A stretch of DNA of 64,000 nucleotides from NCBI RefSeq assembly GCF_001424985.1, contig NZ_LMDA01000023.1, forward strand, positions 243,495 to 307,494, read 5' to 3'. The notes under the pieces were generated by a model that was given only the letters and a program-made list of their open reading frames with translations, made no database searches and was not told where the DNA came from. Of the stretch, positions 17,700 to 28,533 are shown piece by piece (position 1 is the first letter of the stretch; each line of letters opens with the position of its first letter). Origin of the DNA: Rhizobium sp. Root1212. GTDB lineage: Bacteria; Pseudomonadota; Alphaproteobacteria; Rhizobiales; Rhizobiaceae. A program made the position numbers and the translations under genes.

Positions 17700-19202
17700 G
17701 TGAGCGATCCCGTCCTGGCGGTGGCGCAGGATTTTCTCCATCGGTTTTTCTCCCCCTGCCGCATCCTCGTCGCGATTTCCGGCGGCAGCGATTCGAAGGG
17801 ATTGTTGCTCGCCGTGAAGCAGGCGCTGGATGGCGGCGGGTTAGAAGGTTTCAGCGTTGCCGCCTGCACGGTGGATCACGGCTTGCGGCCGGGTTCGCTT
17901 CGGGAGGCCGAGGATGTGGCTGCCTTCTCCGCCAGGATCGGCATTCCCCATGTGATCAAGCGATGGATGGGTGAAAAACCCACCTCCGGTATCCAGGCCG
18001 CCGCCCGCGAGGCGCGTTATGCTTTGCTCTCGGAAGCCGCCGTCGATCTTCACGCTGCTTGCATCGTCACAGCCCACACCGCCGATGATCAGGCGGAAAC
18101 CATCGCCATGCGCAAAGCCCGCTCCGTGGAGCAGTCTGCGGGGCTCTCTGGTATGGCGGATGCCGTTCTCTATGGCCGGCAGGTTTGGATATTGCGGCCT
18201 TTTCTCAATGTTCGGCGGGGAGCTATTCGCGACTATCTCAGCATGCAAGGCGAGAGCTGGTTCGACGATCCGAGCAATGCCAATCCCGCATTCGAACGGG
18301 TGCGAATGCGCCATGCGCTGCTGCAGCAGAGTGGCATTGAGGCGCTCCCTGCTTTCCCTTCTCCCCAGCGGGGAGAAGTTGCCCAAAGGGCGGATGAGGG
18401 GATGCCCCCGCTTGCCCAGCGCCAACCATCCCCCTCATCCGGCCCTGCTGGCCACCTTCTCCCCGCTGGGGAGAAGGGAAAGCAAGCGGCGGGTGTCGTG
18501 CAAAGCAACGGCGATTTCCGAGCCGGAGGCCATTGGCGCAGCTTGCGGGCTGGGCGCATGGCCGAATTGCTGGGTGATGTCTCGGTTATGGAAGGGCTGG
18601 TTGCCCGGCTGGAACCGGCCCTGATCGACCGCGTCGAAGAGCCGGATGCGCGCGACGTCATTCTTTTGCTGGCTGCGGTTATCGGCGGCATCTCGCATGC
18701 GCCGAGCCGCGCCGTCGCAGATCGCGTCGCCGCATTTCTCGGGGGCGGAGCCCCCGGCCGCATCACTGCCTCCCGCACCGTCTTCGACCGCCGCCGCGAT
18801 GCCCTCTATCTCTACCGCGAAAAGCGCGGCTTACCCGCCGTCACGCTTACTCCCGGAGCGCGCGCAATCTGGGACGCTCGGTTCGTTGTCGAAAACCGAT
18901 CAAAGCAAACCCTTCATCTGCATGCCACCGAAGACACGGGAAGCACAGAGGCGAGACTCTTCGCCGCAGGGGTACCGCAGGCCATCGCCCGCCGCGCAGC
19001 GCCCGCCGCATTGTCGATTTCCCACGCAACCCCTGATCATCAGGATATTGCGACGGTGGTCGAACGGCATATCCCGCTCTACGACACCTTTTTGCCGCGT
19101 TTCGACCTGACACTGGCGGATCGCATGGCCGTGCTTTTTGGCCGTGGCCGGTATTTGGTATCTCCGGTTCACGATGTATTGACGGAAAAGACGCGTGTTT
19201 GA
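17700..19202 (+). CDS. tilS: tRNA(Ile)-lysidine synthase TilS with repeat insertion
   Basis: A 500-residue enzyme that converts C34 of the tRNA-Ile CAU anticodon to lysidine, allowing AUA decoding. The PP-loop is ISGGSDSKGLL (about residues 24-34) and TAHTADDQAETIAMR follows. Between about residues 217 and 262 the frame runs through a dispersed palindromic repeat (18351-18483), giving a Pro/Gly/Ala-rich insert not expected in TilS. After it the C-terminal homology resumes in the same frame. The start is GTG, 11 bp after cpoB. If the insert lies in a surface loop, the protein may still work. Confidence 0.9.
   Translation: MSDPVLAVAQDFLHRFFSPCRILVAISGGSDSKGLLLAVKQALDGGGLEGFSVAACTVDHGLRPGSLREAEDVAAFSARIGIPHVIKRWMGEKPTSGIQAAAREARYALLSEAAVDLHAACIVTAHTADDQAETIAMRKARSVEQSAGLSGMADAVLYGRQVWILRPFLNVRRGAIRDYLSMQGESWFDDPSNANPAFERVRMRHALLQQSGIEALPAFPSPQRGEVAQRADEGMPPLAQRQPSPSSGPAGHLLPAGEKGKQAAGVVQSNGDFRAGGHWRSLRAGRMAELLGDVSVMEGLVARLEPALIDRVEEPDARDVILLLAAVIGGISHAPSRAVADRVAAFLGGGAPGRITASRTVFDRRRDALYLYREKRGLPAVTLTPGARAIWDARFVVENRSKQTLHLHATEDTGSTEARLFAAGVPQAIARRAAPAALSISHATPDHQDIATVVERHIPLYDTFLPRFDLTLADRMAVLFGRGRYLVSPVHDVLTEKTRV
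18351..18483. repeat. Palindromic repeat inserted in frame in tilS
   Basis: About 133 bp bounded by GCTTTCCCTTCTCCCC and its inverted end GGGGAGAAGGGAAAGC. Internal arms GGATGAGGGGATG and CATCCCCCTCATCC give a nested dyad. The same architecture recurs within the methyltransferase gene at about 36510-36637, and a half copy is found at about 28466-28500. It encodes residues without disrupting the tilS frame. Confidence 0.85.
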
Positions 19203-19301
19203 CCGGTGCGCCTTGGCAATCCGTTCCCGCAATCCTATGTTAAGAGCAAGAATGCGATCTCAAATCATTTGTGGTTGCGACGACAGGTTCCGGGGAGTTC
19301 G

Positions 19302-21236
<1,935 letters not shown>

Positions 21237-21257
21237 ACCCTGCGCGTGAAAACAAAC

Positions 21258-21290
21258 AAAAAGCCGCTCCTTTCCGGGGCGGCTTTTTGT
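21258..21290 (+). terminator. Terminator downstream of ftsH
   Basis: Perfect inverted repeat AAAAAGCCGCTCC / GGGGCGGCTTTTT, ending in a T run and about 20 bp after the ftsH stop. It isolates ftsH from glmM. Confidence 0.9.
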
Positions 21291-21552
21291 TTGCGGGTAG
21301 GTCAGCCGTAGAAGGTAACGGGCTGTAATGATTTCTGATGTTACGATGGACTGCCGCTTCCGCGAAAACTGTGGCAAGAGAGCGTAATCAGCGATCGCGC
21401 ACGAAGCATATCGATCGCGCGAAAATCAAATGTGGAGTGTCGCCATGCGTCCTGCGCAACGCGCAACCACGAAGAGGAAGAAAGAGGCTCTTCCGGTCCC
21501 GAGCGCCATTGTGCCCGCCGCGACCGTTGCCCCTTCGACGAACGGAGTTCTT

Positions 21553-22905
21553 ATGAAGCGCAAGTATTTCGGTACGGATGGTATTCGCGGCCAGTCCAAC
21601 CTGTTTCCAATGACGCCGGATCTCGCCATGCGCGTCGGCATCGCCGTCGGTACGATCTTCCGCCGCGGCGCCCATCGCCACCGGGTGGTCATCGGCAAGG
21701 ATACGCGGCTGTCCGGCTATATGCTGGAAAACGCCATGGTCGCCGGCTTCACCGCCGCCGGCGTCGATGCCTTCGTTCTCGGCCCGATCCCGACACCGGC
21801 CGTCGCCATGCTGACGCGCTCACTGCGCGCCGATATCGGCGTGATGATCTCCGCCTCGCACAATCCCTTCCAGGATAACGGCATCAAACTCTTCGGCCCG
21901 GATGGCTACAAGCTCTCCGACGATATCGAAGCGCAGATCGAAGACCTGCTGGATCAGGATCTGTCCGGCCAGCTTGCCAAGTCCACCGATATCGGCCGCG
22001 CCAAGCGCATCGACGGCGTCCATGACCGCTACATCGAGCATGCCAAGCGCACCCTGCCGCGGGATGTGACGCTCAAGGGCTTGCGCGTAGCGATCGATTG
22101 CGCCAACGGCGCCGCCTATCGGGTTGCACCGGCTGCCTTGTGGGAACTCGGTGCCGATGTCGTCACCCTCGGCACCGAGCCGAACGGCATGAACATCAAT
22201 CTCGAATGCGGCTCGACCCATCCCGAGGCCCTTTCGAAGAAGGTCCATGAAGTGCGCGCCGATATCGGCATCGCGCTGGATGGCGATGCCGATCGTGTGC
22301 TGATCGTCGACGAACGCGGCACGATCATCGACGGCGACCAACTGATGGCCGTGATCGCCGACAGCTGGGCGACGGACGGCCAACTGGTCGGCAACGGCAT
22401 TGTTGCGACCGTCATGTCCAATCTCGGGCTGGAACGGCACCTCCAGACGAAGGGGCTGGAATTGCACCGCACCAAGGTCGGCGACCGTTACGTCGTCGAG
22501 CGCATGCGCGAGGGCGGCTTCAACCTCGGCGGCGAGCAGTCCGGCCATATCGTTCTGTCGGATTTCGGCACGACCGGCGACGGCCTCGTCGCCGCCTTGC
22601 AGATTCTCGCCTGCGTCAAGCGGCACGGCAAGCCGGTGAGCGAGGTCTGCAACCGCTTCGAACCGGTGCCGCAAGTTTTGAAGAACGTCCGAGTTGCCGC
22701 AGGAAAACCGCTGGAAGAGCCGGCGGTGCGTCAGGCGATTGCCGACGCGGAAGCCGATCTTGCCAAAAACGGCCGCCTGCTGATCCGGCCCTCCGGCACT
22801 GAGCCGCTGATCCGCGTGATGGCCGAAGGCGATGACCACGCTCAGGTCGAGCGCATCGTCGATGAACTGGTTTCCGTCATCGCCAGCGTTCGCAGCGCCG
22901 CCTGA
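21553..22905 (+). CDS. glmM: Phosphoglucosamine mutase GlmM
   Basis: A 450-residue enzyme converting glucosamine-6-phosphate to glucosamine-1-phosphate for peptidoglycan and LPS. The phosphoserine loop is [13 protein letters not shown] with catalytic Ser102. The metal loop is DGDADR (243-248), the sugar loop [10 protein letters not shown], and the C-terminal phosphate site [15 protein letters not shown]. The open frame continues 41 codons upstream of the ATG at 21553, but the family start motif ([10 protein letters not shown]) places the start here. Confidence 0.96.
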   Translation: MKRKYFGTDGIRGQSNLFPMTPDLAMRVGIAVGTIFRRGAHRHRVVIGKDTRLSGYMLENAMVAGFTAAGVDAFVLGPIPTPAVAMLTRSLRADIGVMISASHNPFQDNGIKLFGPDGYKLSDDIEAQIEDLLDQDLSGQLAKSTDIGRAKRIDGVHDRYIEHAKRTLPRDVTLKGLRVAIDCANGAAYRVAPAALWELGADVVTLGTEPNGMNINLECGSTHPEALSKKVHEVRADIGIALDGDADRVLIVDERGTIIDGDQLMAVIADSWATDGQLVGNGIVATVMSNLGLERHLQTKGLELHRTKVGDRYVVERMREGGFNLGGEQSGHIVLSDFGTTGDGLVAALQILACVKRHGKPVSEVCNRFEPVPQVLKNVRVAAGKPLEEPAVRQAIADAEADLAKNGRLLIRPSGTEPLIRVMAEGDDHAQVERIVDELVSVIASVRSAA

Positions 22906-22934
22906 TATCGTTCAAATCAAGTTTCAAACAAGAA

Positions 22935-22962
22935 AACACCGGCTCGAAAGGCCGGTGTTTTT
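22935..22962 (+). terminator. Terminator downstream of glmM
   Basis: Hairpin AACACCGGC-tcgaaag-GCCGGTGTT followed by TTTT, 30 bp after the glmM stop. Confidence 0.88.
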
Positions 22963-23018
22963 GCGTGTGGCTGCAGTTCATCCGTTCAATCGTTACTGAA
23001 CATAGTAAATTTCTATAC

Positions 23019-23034
23019 TTAATCCAATGTTAAC
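23019..23034 (+). promoter_or_regulatory. Perfect CtrA box before first outer-membrane gene
   Basis: TTAATCCAATGTTAAC matches the full CtrA consensus TTAA-N7-TTAAC with no mismatch. It lies 72 bp upstream of the beta-barrel gene at 23106, inside an AT-rich gap. CtrA itself is encoded at 40838-41536. Confidence 0.7.
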
Positions 23035-23105
23035 CGACGTCTGAGAATATCGGCTCAACGACTGCAGCATGCAGTGTCATACTTTGAGAAAACTCGGAGA
23101 CGTCG

Positions 23106-23873
23106 ATGCAAAAATATCTGATTGCCCTTGCGGCGGCTATGCTCGCAAGTTCGGCCGCTTCGGCGGCAGATCTGCTCTATGAGGAACCGGCACCGGTCGT
23201 CGTGCCGATGGGCGGCTGGTATTTGCGCGGCGATCTCGGCATGAGCAACCAGCGCCTGGGCAGCCTCGATCATCCGCTCTTCGACGATGTCGAAATCCAT
23301 GAAATGGTCGATGAGGGCGGCTTCGGCAGCGCGCCGACGGCAGCCATCGGTATCGGTTATCAGTTCAATGACTGGCTGCGTGCGGACGGTATCGTCCAGT
23401 ATCGCGGCAAGGCCGAATTCACCGGCGCCGACCGTTACGGCCATAACGAAGCCGGCGGCGTCGTCTGGGATGGCACCAACGACTACACCGGTGAAAAGTC
23501 CGAATGGCTTTTGATGGCAAACGCTTACGTTGATATCGGCGAATGGTATGGCATCACGCCTTATGTCGGCGCCGGTATCGGTGCGTCGCGCAACACGATC
23601 TCGCACTTCCGCGACGTCAACACGCCGACCTCCGGTCTGGCCTATGCCGGCAGCGACAGCAACTGGGATCTGGCCTGGGCGCTGCATGCCGGCGTCGCCT
23701 ACAAGGCGACCGACCGCCTGACGCTCGATTTCGGCTATAGCTATCTCGATCTCGGCGATGGCAAGACGGACAAGATTCATGCCTATGACGGCTCTGTCAC
23801 CAATGCGCCGATGAAGTTCGAAAACATCACCTCGCACGACTTCAAGATGGGCCTGCGCTACTCGCTGCAATAG
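23106..23873 (+). CDS. Outer-membrane beta-barrel protein (Omp25/Ropb-like)
   Basis: A 255-residue exported barrel protein. The signal peptide is LIALAAAMLASSAASAADL. The mature protein starts with the family-type GWYLRGDLGMSNQ and proceeds in alternating beta strands (AAIGIGYQFNDWLRADG, ITPYVGAGIGASR, WALHAGVAYKATDRLTLDFG), ending MGLRYSLQ with an aromatic in the usual porin-like terminal strand. It resembles the small 8-stranded barrels of Rhizobiales envelopes. A perfect CtrA box lies upstream and a related gene follows. Confidence 0.88.
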   Translation: MQKYLIALAAAMLASSAASAADLLYEEPAPVVVPMGGWYLRGDLGMSNQRLGSLDHPLFDDVEIHEMVDEGGFGSAPTAAIGIGYQFNDWLRADGIVQYRGKAEFTGADRYGHNEAGGVVWDGTNDYTGEKSEWLLMANAYVDIGEWYGITPYVGAGIGASRNTISHFRDVNTPTSGLAYAGSDSNWDLAWALHAGVAYKATDRLTLDFGYSYLDLGDGKTDKIHAYDGSVTNAPMKFENITSHDFKMGLRYSLQ

Positions 23874-23892
23874 GGTTCGATCGTAAAGCTTG

Positions 23893-23922
23893 AAAAAGGG
23901 TCGCCATCGGCGGCCCTTTTTG
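23893..23922 (+). terminator. Terminator after first outer-membrane gene
   Basis: AAAAAGGG-TCGCC-atc-GGCGG-CCCTTTTT stem-loop with a T run, 20 bp after the stop codon. Confidence 0.85.
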
Positions 23923-23969
23923 CATTTACGGGCTGCCCGCATCCCTTAAGGCTTCGCAAAGAAGCATGG

Positions 23970-23985
23970 TTAACCGCTGCTTAAC
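23970..23985 (+). promoter_or_regulatory. Perfect CtrA box before second outer-membrane gene
   Basis: TTAACCGCTGCTTAAC is an exact TTAA-N7-TTAAC match, 78 bp upstream of the start at 24063. It is overlapped by ATGGTTAA, the reverse complement of the TTAACCAT half-site. Confidence 0.7.
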
Positions 23986-24062
23986 CGCTGTTTGCAATAG
24001 TTAACACTCGTAAACGGCGGCGCGGTGCGATTCGCGCTCTCAGGTGACCAAGGATGCGGACG

Positions 24063-24878
24063 ATGAACTGGCGGCACACTCTTCTGGCGACATGCGCCCC
24101 GGCAGTCTTGGTCATGACGCTTTTGCCCCCTGTGGCGCTTGCCGCAGACGATCTGCTCGATGCCCCGGAAGTGACGATCTCGGCCGCGCGGACGCCGACA
24201 AGCGGCTTCTACCTGCGCGGCGATATCGGCTATGCGCCCTGGGCGAGCGAAGGCGATCCGTCGCTTGATGTCTCGACGCCGGCGCCGGCGGGTCTTGCCG
24301 GCGGTGATTTCGACGACGCGCGGTTCGGCAAGCCTTTCTCCGGCGGCCTCGGCATCGGTTATCAGTTCAACGACATGTTGCGCGCCGATTTGACGGCGGA
24401 TTATTTCGAGGATGATTTAGATGGCAGGGGACTTTCGTCGGCTCCCTGCGCCGGCGATGCGGCCGGCACGCGTTGCGGCCTGAATACGAAGGCGGACTAC
24501 AGTGCTCTCGGCCTGATGGCCAATGCCTATGTCGATCTCGGCACGCTCGCCGGTTTCACGCCCTATATCGGCGCCGGCGTCGGCGCGACGCAGCTGAAAT
24601 GGGGCGACGTTTCCGTGAGCGGCGCCTGCGCCGATGGCGCCTGTACCGGCGGTCCCGCGACGACGTATTCCTATGACGGCGAGACGAGCTGGCGCTTCAC
24701 CTATGCGCTGATGGCCGGCATCTCTTACGATGTCAGCGACCGGCTGAAGCTCGATCTCGGCTATCGCTATTCGGATATTGCCGGCGGCGATCTCTTCCGG
24801 GCATCGGATGCCAGGGGCAAAGACGACGGTCTCGGCCGCCACGAATTCCGCGCCGGCCTGCGTTTGTCGTTCTGGTAG
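24063..24878 (+). CDS. Outer-membrane beta-barrel protein, paralogue
   Basis: A 271-residue exported barrel, homologous to the gene just upstream: GFYLRGDIGYAPW, GLGIGYQFNDMLRADLT, FTPYIGAGVGATQ, YALMAGISYDVSDRLKLDLG and a final LRLSFW strand. The signal peptide is VLVMTLLPPVALAADD. A loop carries two Cys pairs (SAPCAGDAAGTRC and SGACADGAC) absent from the first copy. I chose the ATG at 24063, since AAGGA sits eight bases before it; an ATG at 24054 is possible. Confidence 0.87.
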   Translation: MNWRHTLLATCAPAVLVMTLLPPVALAADDLLDAPEVTISAARTPTSGFYLRGDIGYAPWASEGDPSLDVSTPAPAGLAGGDFDDARFGKPFSGGLGIGYQFNDMLRADLTADYFEDDLDGRGLSSAPCAGDAAGTRCGLNTKADYSALGLMANAYVDLGTLAGFTPYIGAGVGATQLKWGDVSVSGACADGACTGGPATTYSYDGETSWRFTYALMAGISYDVSDRLKLDLGYRYSDIAGGDLFRASDARGKDDGLGRHEFRAGLRLSFW

Positions 24879-24961
24879 GCCGGCTATCACCGGAACGCCA
24901 AAAATCTTCTTCACTGCGACACAAATTTCTTGACTTCCAGAGCCGCTATCAATATTCACGG

Positions 24962-25012
24962 CGGCGGGACACTCCTCCCCAACGAGGAGCTATCTATCTG
25001 GAAGGATAGCAC
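24962..25012 (+). promoter_or_regulatory. serC leader RNA motif
   Basis: Two consecutive hairpins end directly at the serC start codon: CTCCTC-cccaac-GAGGAG and CTATC-tatctggaag-GATAG, preceded by CGGCGGGAC. This matches the serC RNA motif described upstream of serC-serA in alphaproteobacteria. The second hairpin buries the GGAAGGA ribosome site in its loop and arm, so it probably controls translation. The ligand, if any, is unknown. Confidence 0.8.
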
Positions 25013-26191
25013 ATGGCGAAGACCGCAAAGCCGGACGTACGTCCGAACAATACCCATTTCTCTTCTGGCCCCTGCTCGAAGCGCCCCGGTTGGACGCTCG
25101 ATGCCCTCTCCGACGCGCCGCTTGGCCGTTCGCACCGTGCGAAAGTCGGAAAGACGAAGCTGCAGCAGGCCATCGATCTTACCCGCGAAATTCTGGACGT
25201 GCCGGCGGATTACCGCATCGGCATCGTGCCCGCCTCCGATACCGGCGCCGTCGAAATGGCGCTCTGGTCGCTGCTCGGTGAGCGCGGCGTCGATATGCTG
25301 GCCTGGGAAAGCTTTGGCGCCGGCTGGGTCACCGATGTCGTCAAGCAGCTGAAGCTCAAGGACGTCCGCCGCATTGAAGCCGGCTACGGCGAATTGCCGG
25401 ACCTCACCACCGTCGATTTCGACCGCGACGTCGTCTTCACCTGGAACGGCACCACTTCCGGCGTGCGTGTTCCGAATGCCGACTTCATCCCGGCTGATCG
25501 CAAGGGTCTGACGATCTGCGACGCCACCTCGGCCGCTTTCGCCCAGAACCTCGATTTCGCCAAGCTCGATGTTGTCACCTTCTCCTGGCAGAAGGTTCTC
25601 GGCGGCGAGGGCGCCCATGGCGTCATCATCCTTTCGCCGCGTGCCGTTGAGCGTCTGCTGACCTACACGCCGGCCTGGCCGCTGCCGAAAATCTTCCGCC
25701 TGACTTCGGGCGGCAAGCTCTCCGAAGGTATCTTCAAGGGCGAAACCATCAACACGCCGTCCATGCTCTGCGTCGAGGACTATATCGATGCGCTGCTGTG
25801 GGCGCAGAAGATCGGCGGCCTCAAGGCGTTGATGGCGCGGGCCGATGCCAATACCAAGGTCATCACCGATTTCATCGCCGCCAATGACTGGATCGCCAAT
25901 CTGGCCGTGAAGCCGGAAACGGCCTCCAACACCTCCGTCTGCCTCAAGATTGTCGACAAGGACGTCGAGGCGCTGGATGCCGACGGTCAGGCCGCCTTTG
26001 CCAAGGGCGTCGTCACGCTCCTCGAGAAGGAAGGCGTCGCTTACGACATCGGCGCCTATCGCGATGCTCCCTCGGGCCTGCGCATCTGGGCCGGCGCGAC
26101 CATCGAAACCGCGGACATGGAAAAGCTTATGCCGTGGCTCTCCTGGGCTTTCGAGACCCAGAAGGCAACGCTTTCCCAGGCTGCGGCCTGA
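25013..26191 (+). CDS. serC: Phosphoserine aminotransferase SerC
   Basis: A 392-residue PLP enzyme converting 3-phosphohydroxypyruvate to phosphoserine. It is of the alphaproteobacterial type, about 30 residues longer than the E. coli enzyme, starting with [20 protein letters not shown]. The PLP lysine lies in [15 protein letters not shown]. The substrate loop includes [17 protein letters not shown]. It is followed 78 bp later by serA, giving two consecutive steps of serine synthesis behind one leader RNA. Confidence 0.96.
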   Translation: MAKTAKPDVRPNNTHFSSGPCSKRPGWTLDALSDAPLGRSHRAKVGKTKLQQAIDLTREILDVPADYRIGIVPASDTGAVEMALWSLLGERGVDMLAWESFGAGWVTDVVKQLKLKDVRRIEAGYGELPDLTTVDFDRDVVFTWNGTTSGVRVPNADFIPADRKGLTICDATSAAFAQNLDFAKLDVVTFSWQKVLGGEGAHGVIILSPRAVERLLTYTPAWPLPKIFRLTSGGKLSEGIFKGETINTPSMLCVEDYIDALLWAQKIGGLKALMARADANTKVITDFIAANDWIANLAVKPETASNTSVCLKIVDKDVEALDADGQAAFAKGVVTLLEKEGVAYDIGAYRDAPSGLRIWAGATIETADMEKLMPWLSWAFETQKATLSQAAA

Positions 26192-26269
26192 CGTAAAAGG
26201 CTTCGCCGAAAAGGCGGAGCCTCCCATTCCCCATATCCATCGCTGAACCGTTTTTGAAGGAAGCCCATC

Positions 26270-27865
26270 ATGGCACCTCGCGTTCTCGTATCCGACGAAC
26301 TGTCGGAAACCGCCGTCCAGATCTTTCGCGATCGCGGCGTCGAAGTCGATTTCCAGCCGCAACTCGGCAAGGACAAGGACAAGCTCGCCGAAATCATCGG
26401 CAATTACGATGGCCTCGCCATCCGCTCCGCCACCAAGGCGACGGAAAAGCTGATCGCGGCCGCGACCAACCTGAAGGTCATTGGCCGTGCCGGCATCGGC
26501 GTCGACAATGTCGATATCCCGGCCGCCTCGCGCCGCGGTATCATCGTCATGAACACACCCTTCGGCAATTCGATCACCACGGCCGAGCACGCCATCGCGC
26601 TGATGTTCGCCGTTGCCCGCCAGCTGCCAGCCGCCGACGTCTCCACGCAGGCCGGCAAGTGGGAAAAGTCGAAATTCATGGGCGTCGAAATCACCGGCAA
26701 GACGCTCGGCGTCATCGGCGCCGGCAATATCGGCGGCATCGTCTGCAAGAAGGCGATCGGTATCGGCATGCACGTGCTTGCTTATGATCCCTTCCTGTCG
26801 GCCGAGCGCGCCCAGGAAATGGGCGTCACCAAGGTCGAGCTGGACGAACTCCTGGCCAAGGCCGATTTCATCACCCTGCACGTTCCGATGACCGACAAGA
26901 CGCGCGGCATTCTCGGCCGGGAAAACCTCGCCAAGACCAAGCCCGGCGTGCGTATCATCAACTGCGCCCGCGGCGGTCTGGTTGACGAGCAGGCGCTGGC
27001 CGATGCCATCAAGTCCGGCCATGTCGCCGGTGCGGGCTTCGACGTCTTTGAAGTAGAGCCCGCCAAGGAAAGCCCGCTTTTCGGCTTGCCTAATGTTGTC
27101 TGCACGCCGCATCTCGGCGCCTCGACTACGGAAGCCCAGGAAAACGTCGCGCTGCAGGTTGCCGAGCAGATGTCGGATTACCTCGTCAAGGGGGCGGTCT
27201 CCAACGCCATCAATATGCCGTCGATCACGGCGGAGGAAGCGCCGATCCTGAAGCCGTTCATCCGGCTCGCGGACGTGCTCGGTGCCTTCGTCGGCCAGGT
27301 CACGGAAAGCGCGATCAAGGAAATCGAAATCCTCTATGACGGCTCGACCGCCGGCATGAACACCAAGGCGTTGACGAGTGCGGCGCTTGCCGGCCTGATC
27401 CGCAGCCAGGTGGCAGACGTCAACATGGTTTCGGCGCCGGTGATGATCAAGGAGAAGGGCGTCATCCTCTCCGAGGTCAAGCGCGACAAATCGGGCGTGT
27501 TCGATGGCTACATCAAGCTCACTGTCACGACCGCGAACCAGACCCGCTCGATCGCCGGTACGGTGTTCTCGGATGGCAAGCCGCGCTTCATCCAGATCAA
27601 GGACATCAACCTGGATGCCGATGTCGGCAGCCACATGATCTACATCACCAACACCGACGTTCCCGGCATGATCGGCTTCATCGGCACGACACTCGGCAAT
27701 GCCGGCGTCAACATCGCCAACTTCCAGCTCGGCCGCAAGGATGCGGGTTCGGATGCGATCGCGCTGCTTTATGTCGATGGTCCGGTGACCGAAGAGGTGC
27801 TGGACAAGCTGCGGGCCAACGAAGCGATCCGTCAGGCGAAGTTGCTGAGCTTCAACGTCGACTGA
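26270..27865 (+). CDS. serA: D-3-phosphoglycerate dehydrogenase SerA
   Basis: A 531-residue enzyme for the first step of serine synthesis. The substrate domain carries GRAGIGVDNVDIPAASRRGI. The NAD fold is GVIGAGNIGGIVCKKA (GxGxxG), with catalytic residues around INCARGGLVDEQALADAI and TPHLGASTTEAQENVA. Then come the intervening (ASB) domain and a C-terminal ACT domain (MIYITNTDVPGMIGFIGTTL) suited to feedback by serine. Long form, as in most Rhizobiales. Confidence 0.97.
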   Translation: MAPRVLVSDELSETAVQIFRDRGVEVDFQPQLGKDKDKLAEIIGNYDGLAIRSATKATEKLIAAATNLKVIGRAGIGVDNVDIPAASRRGIIVMNTPFGNSITTAEHAIALMFAVARQLPAADVSTQAGKWEKSKFMGVEITGKTLGVIGAGNIGGIVCKKAIGIGMHVLAYDPFLSAERAQEMGVTKVELDELLAKADFITLHVPMTDKTRGILGRENLAKTKPGVRIINCARGGLVDEQALADAIKSGHVAGAGFDVFEVEPAKESPLFGLPNVVCTPHLGASTTEAQENVALQVAEQMSDYLVKGAVSNAINMPSITAEEAPILKPFIRLADVLGAFVGQVTESAIKEIEILYDGSTAGMNTKALTSAALAGLIRSQVADVNMVSAPVMIKEKGVILSEVKRDKSGVFDGYIKLTVTTANQTRSIAGTVFSDGKPRFIQIKDINLDADVGSHMIYITNTDVPGMIGFIGTTLGNAGVNIANFQLGRKDAGSDAIALLYVDGPVTEEVLDKLRANEAIRQAKLLSFNVD

Positions 27866-27899
27866 AACACACCGTCAGATCCTCCCAAGACTGACTTTC

Positions 27900-27932
27900 C
27901 ATGGCGCGTCGATTTTCATCGGCGCGCCATAT
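27900..27932. other. Inverted repeat between serA and acetyltransferase gene
   Basis: ATGGCGCG and its complement CGCGCCAT bracket a 16-base interior. There is no T run on either side, so it may be an mRNA-end structure and not a classical terminator. Confidence 0.5.
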
Positions 27933-27950
27933 CCGTTCAGGGACTTTACG

Positions 27951-28460
27951 ATGCAGGCAAAATTCCGATGGCGGCAGGCGACGCCGGCCGATCTTGACGC
28001 CGTTATGGCGATCCAGGCCGTCGCCCATGCCGATTTTCCGGAAGAGGAGGCGGTGCTCGCCGAGCGCATGCGGCTTTGCCCGCAGGGTTGCTTCGTGCTG
28101 GTGCGTGGCGAGGCGGTAGACGGTTACATGCTCAGCCACCCCTGGACGCGCCGCCGCCCGCCGCCGCTCAACCGGCCGCTAAACTCTATCCCCGACGATG
28201 CCGATTGCTGGTATCTGCATGATCTGGCGCTTCTGCCGCAAACGCGGGGCTCCGGGGCCGGGGCGGCGATCGTTTCGCAGTTGGCGCTCTTGGCGCACGC
28301 TGAAGGGTTTGCTGTCCTGGCGCTGGTTTCGGTTGGCGGCTCGCGGCCGTTCTGGCGCAAGCAGCATTTCGCCGCCGTGAGTGATCCGGTGCTGCAGGAG
28401 AAGCTCGCCAGCTATGGCGATGGAGCCACCTATATGGAGCGGCTTCTTGCGGCGGCCTGA
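27951..28460 (+). CDS. GNAT-family N-acetyltransferase
   Basis: A 169-residue protein with the GNAT fold: RWRQATPADLDAVMAIQAVA at the N-terminus, then the strand WYLHDLALLP leading into the acetyl-CoA pyrophosphate loop QTRGSGAGAAI (Q/R-x-x-G-x-G/A) and a following helix. The C-terminal GGSRPFWRKQHF matches motif B. The acceptor substrate is unknown. Confidence 0.88.
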   Translation: MQAKFRWRQATPADLDAVMAIQAVAHADFPEEEAVLAERMRLCPQGCFVLVRGEAVDGYMLSHPWTRRRPPPLNRPLNSIPDDADCWYLHDLALLPQTRGSGAGAAIVSQLALLAHAEGFAVLALVSVGGSRPFWRKQHFAAVSDPVLQEKLASYGDGATYMERLLAAA

Positions 28461-28465
28461 CGGTC

Positions 28466-28502
28466 GGTTTCCCCTTCTCCACCGTTGGGGTAGAAGAGGA
28501 AA
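28466..28502. repeat. Remnant of the tilS-type palindromic repeat
   Basis: GGTTTCCCCTTCTCC ... GGGGTAGAAGAGGAAACT keeps the outer hairpin of the repeat seen in tilS and in the methyltransferase gene, with mutations and without the inner arms. It lies between two convergent genes. Confidence 0.55.
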
Positions 28503-28533
28503 CTGCGGTGGCCATGGTTGATTCCCAGAGCCT

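Noticed and set aside
24956-27634. Open frame of 892 codons on the minus strand across serC and serA
   Set aside because: serC and serA are certain on the plus strand. The antisense frame is a product of GC-rich third positions and spans both genes and their leader RNA.
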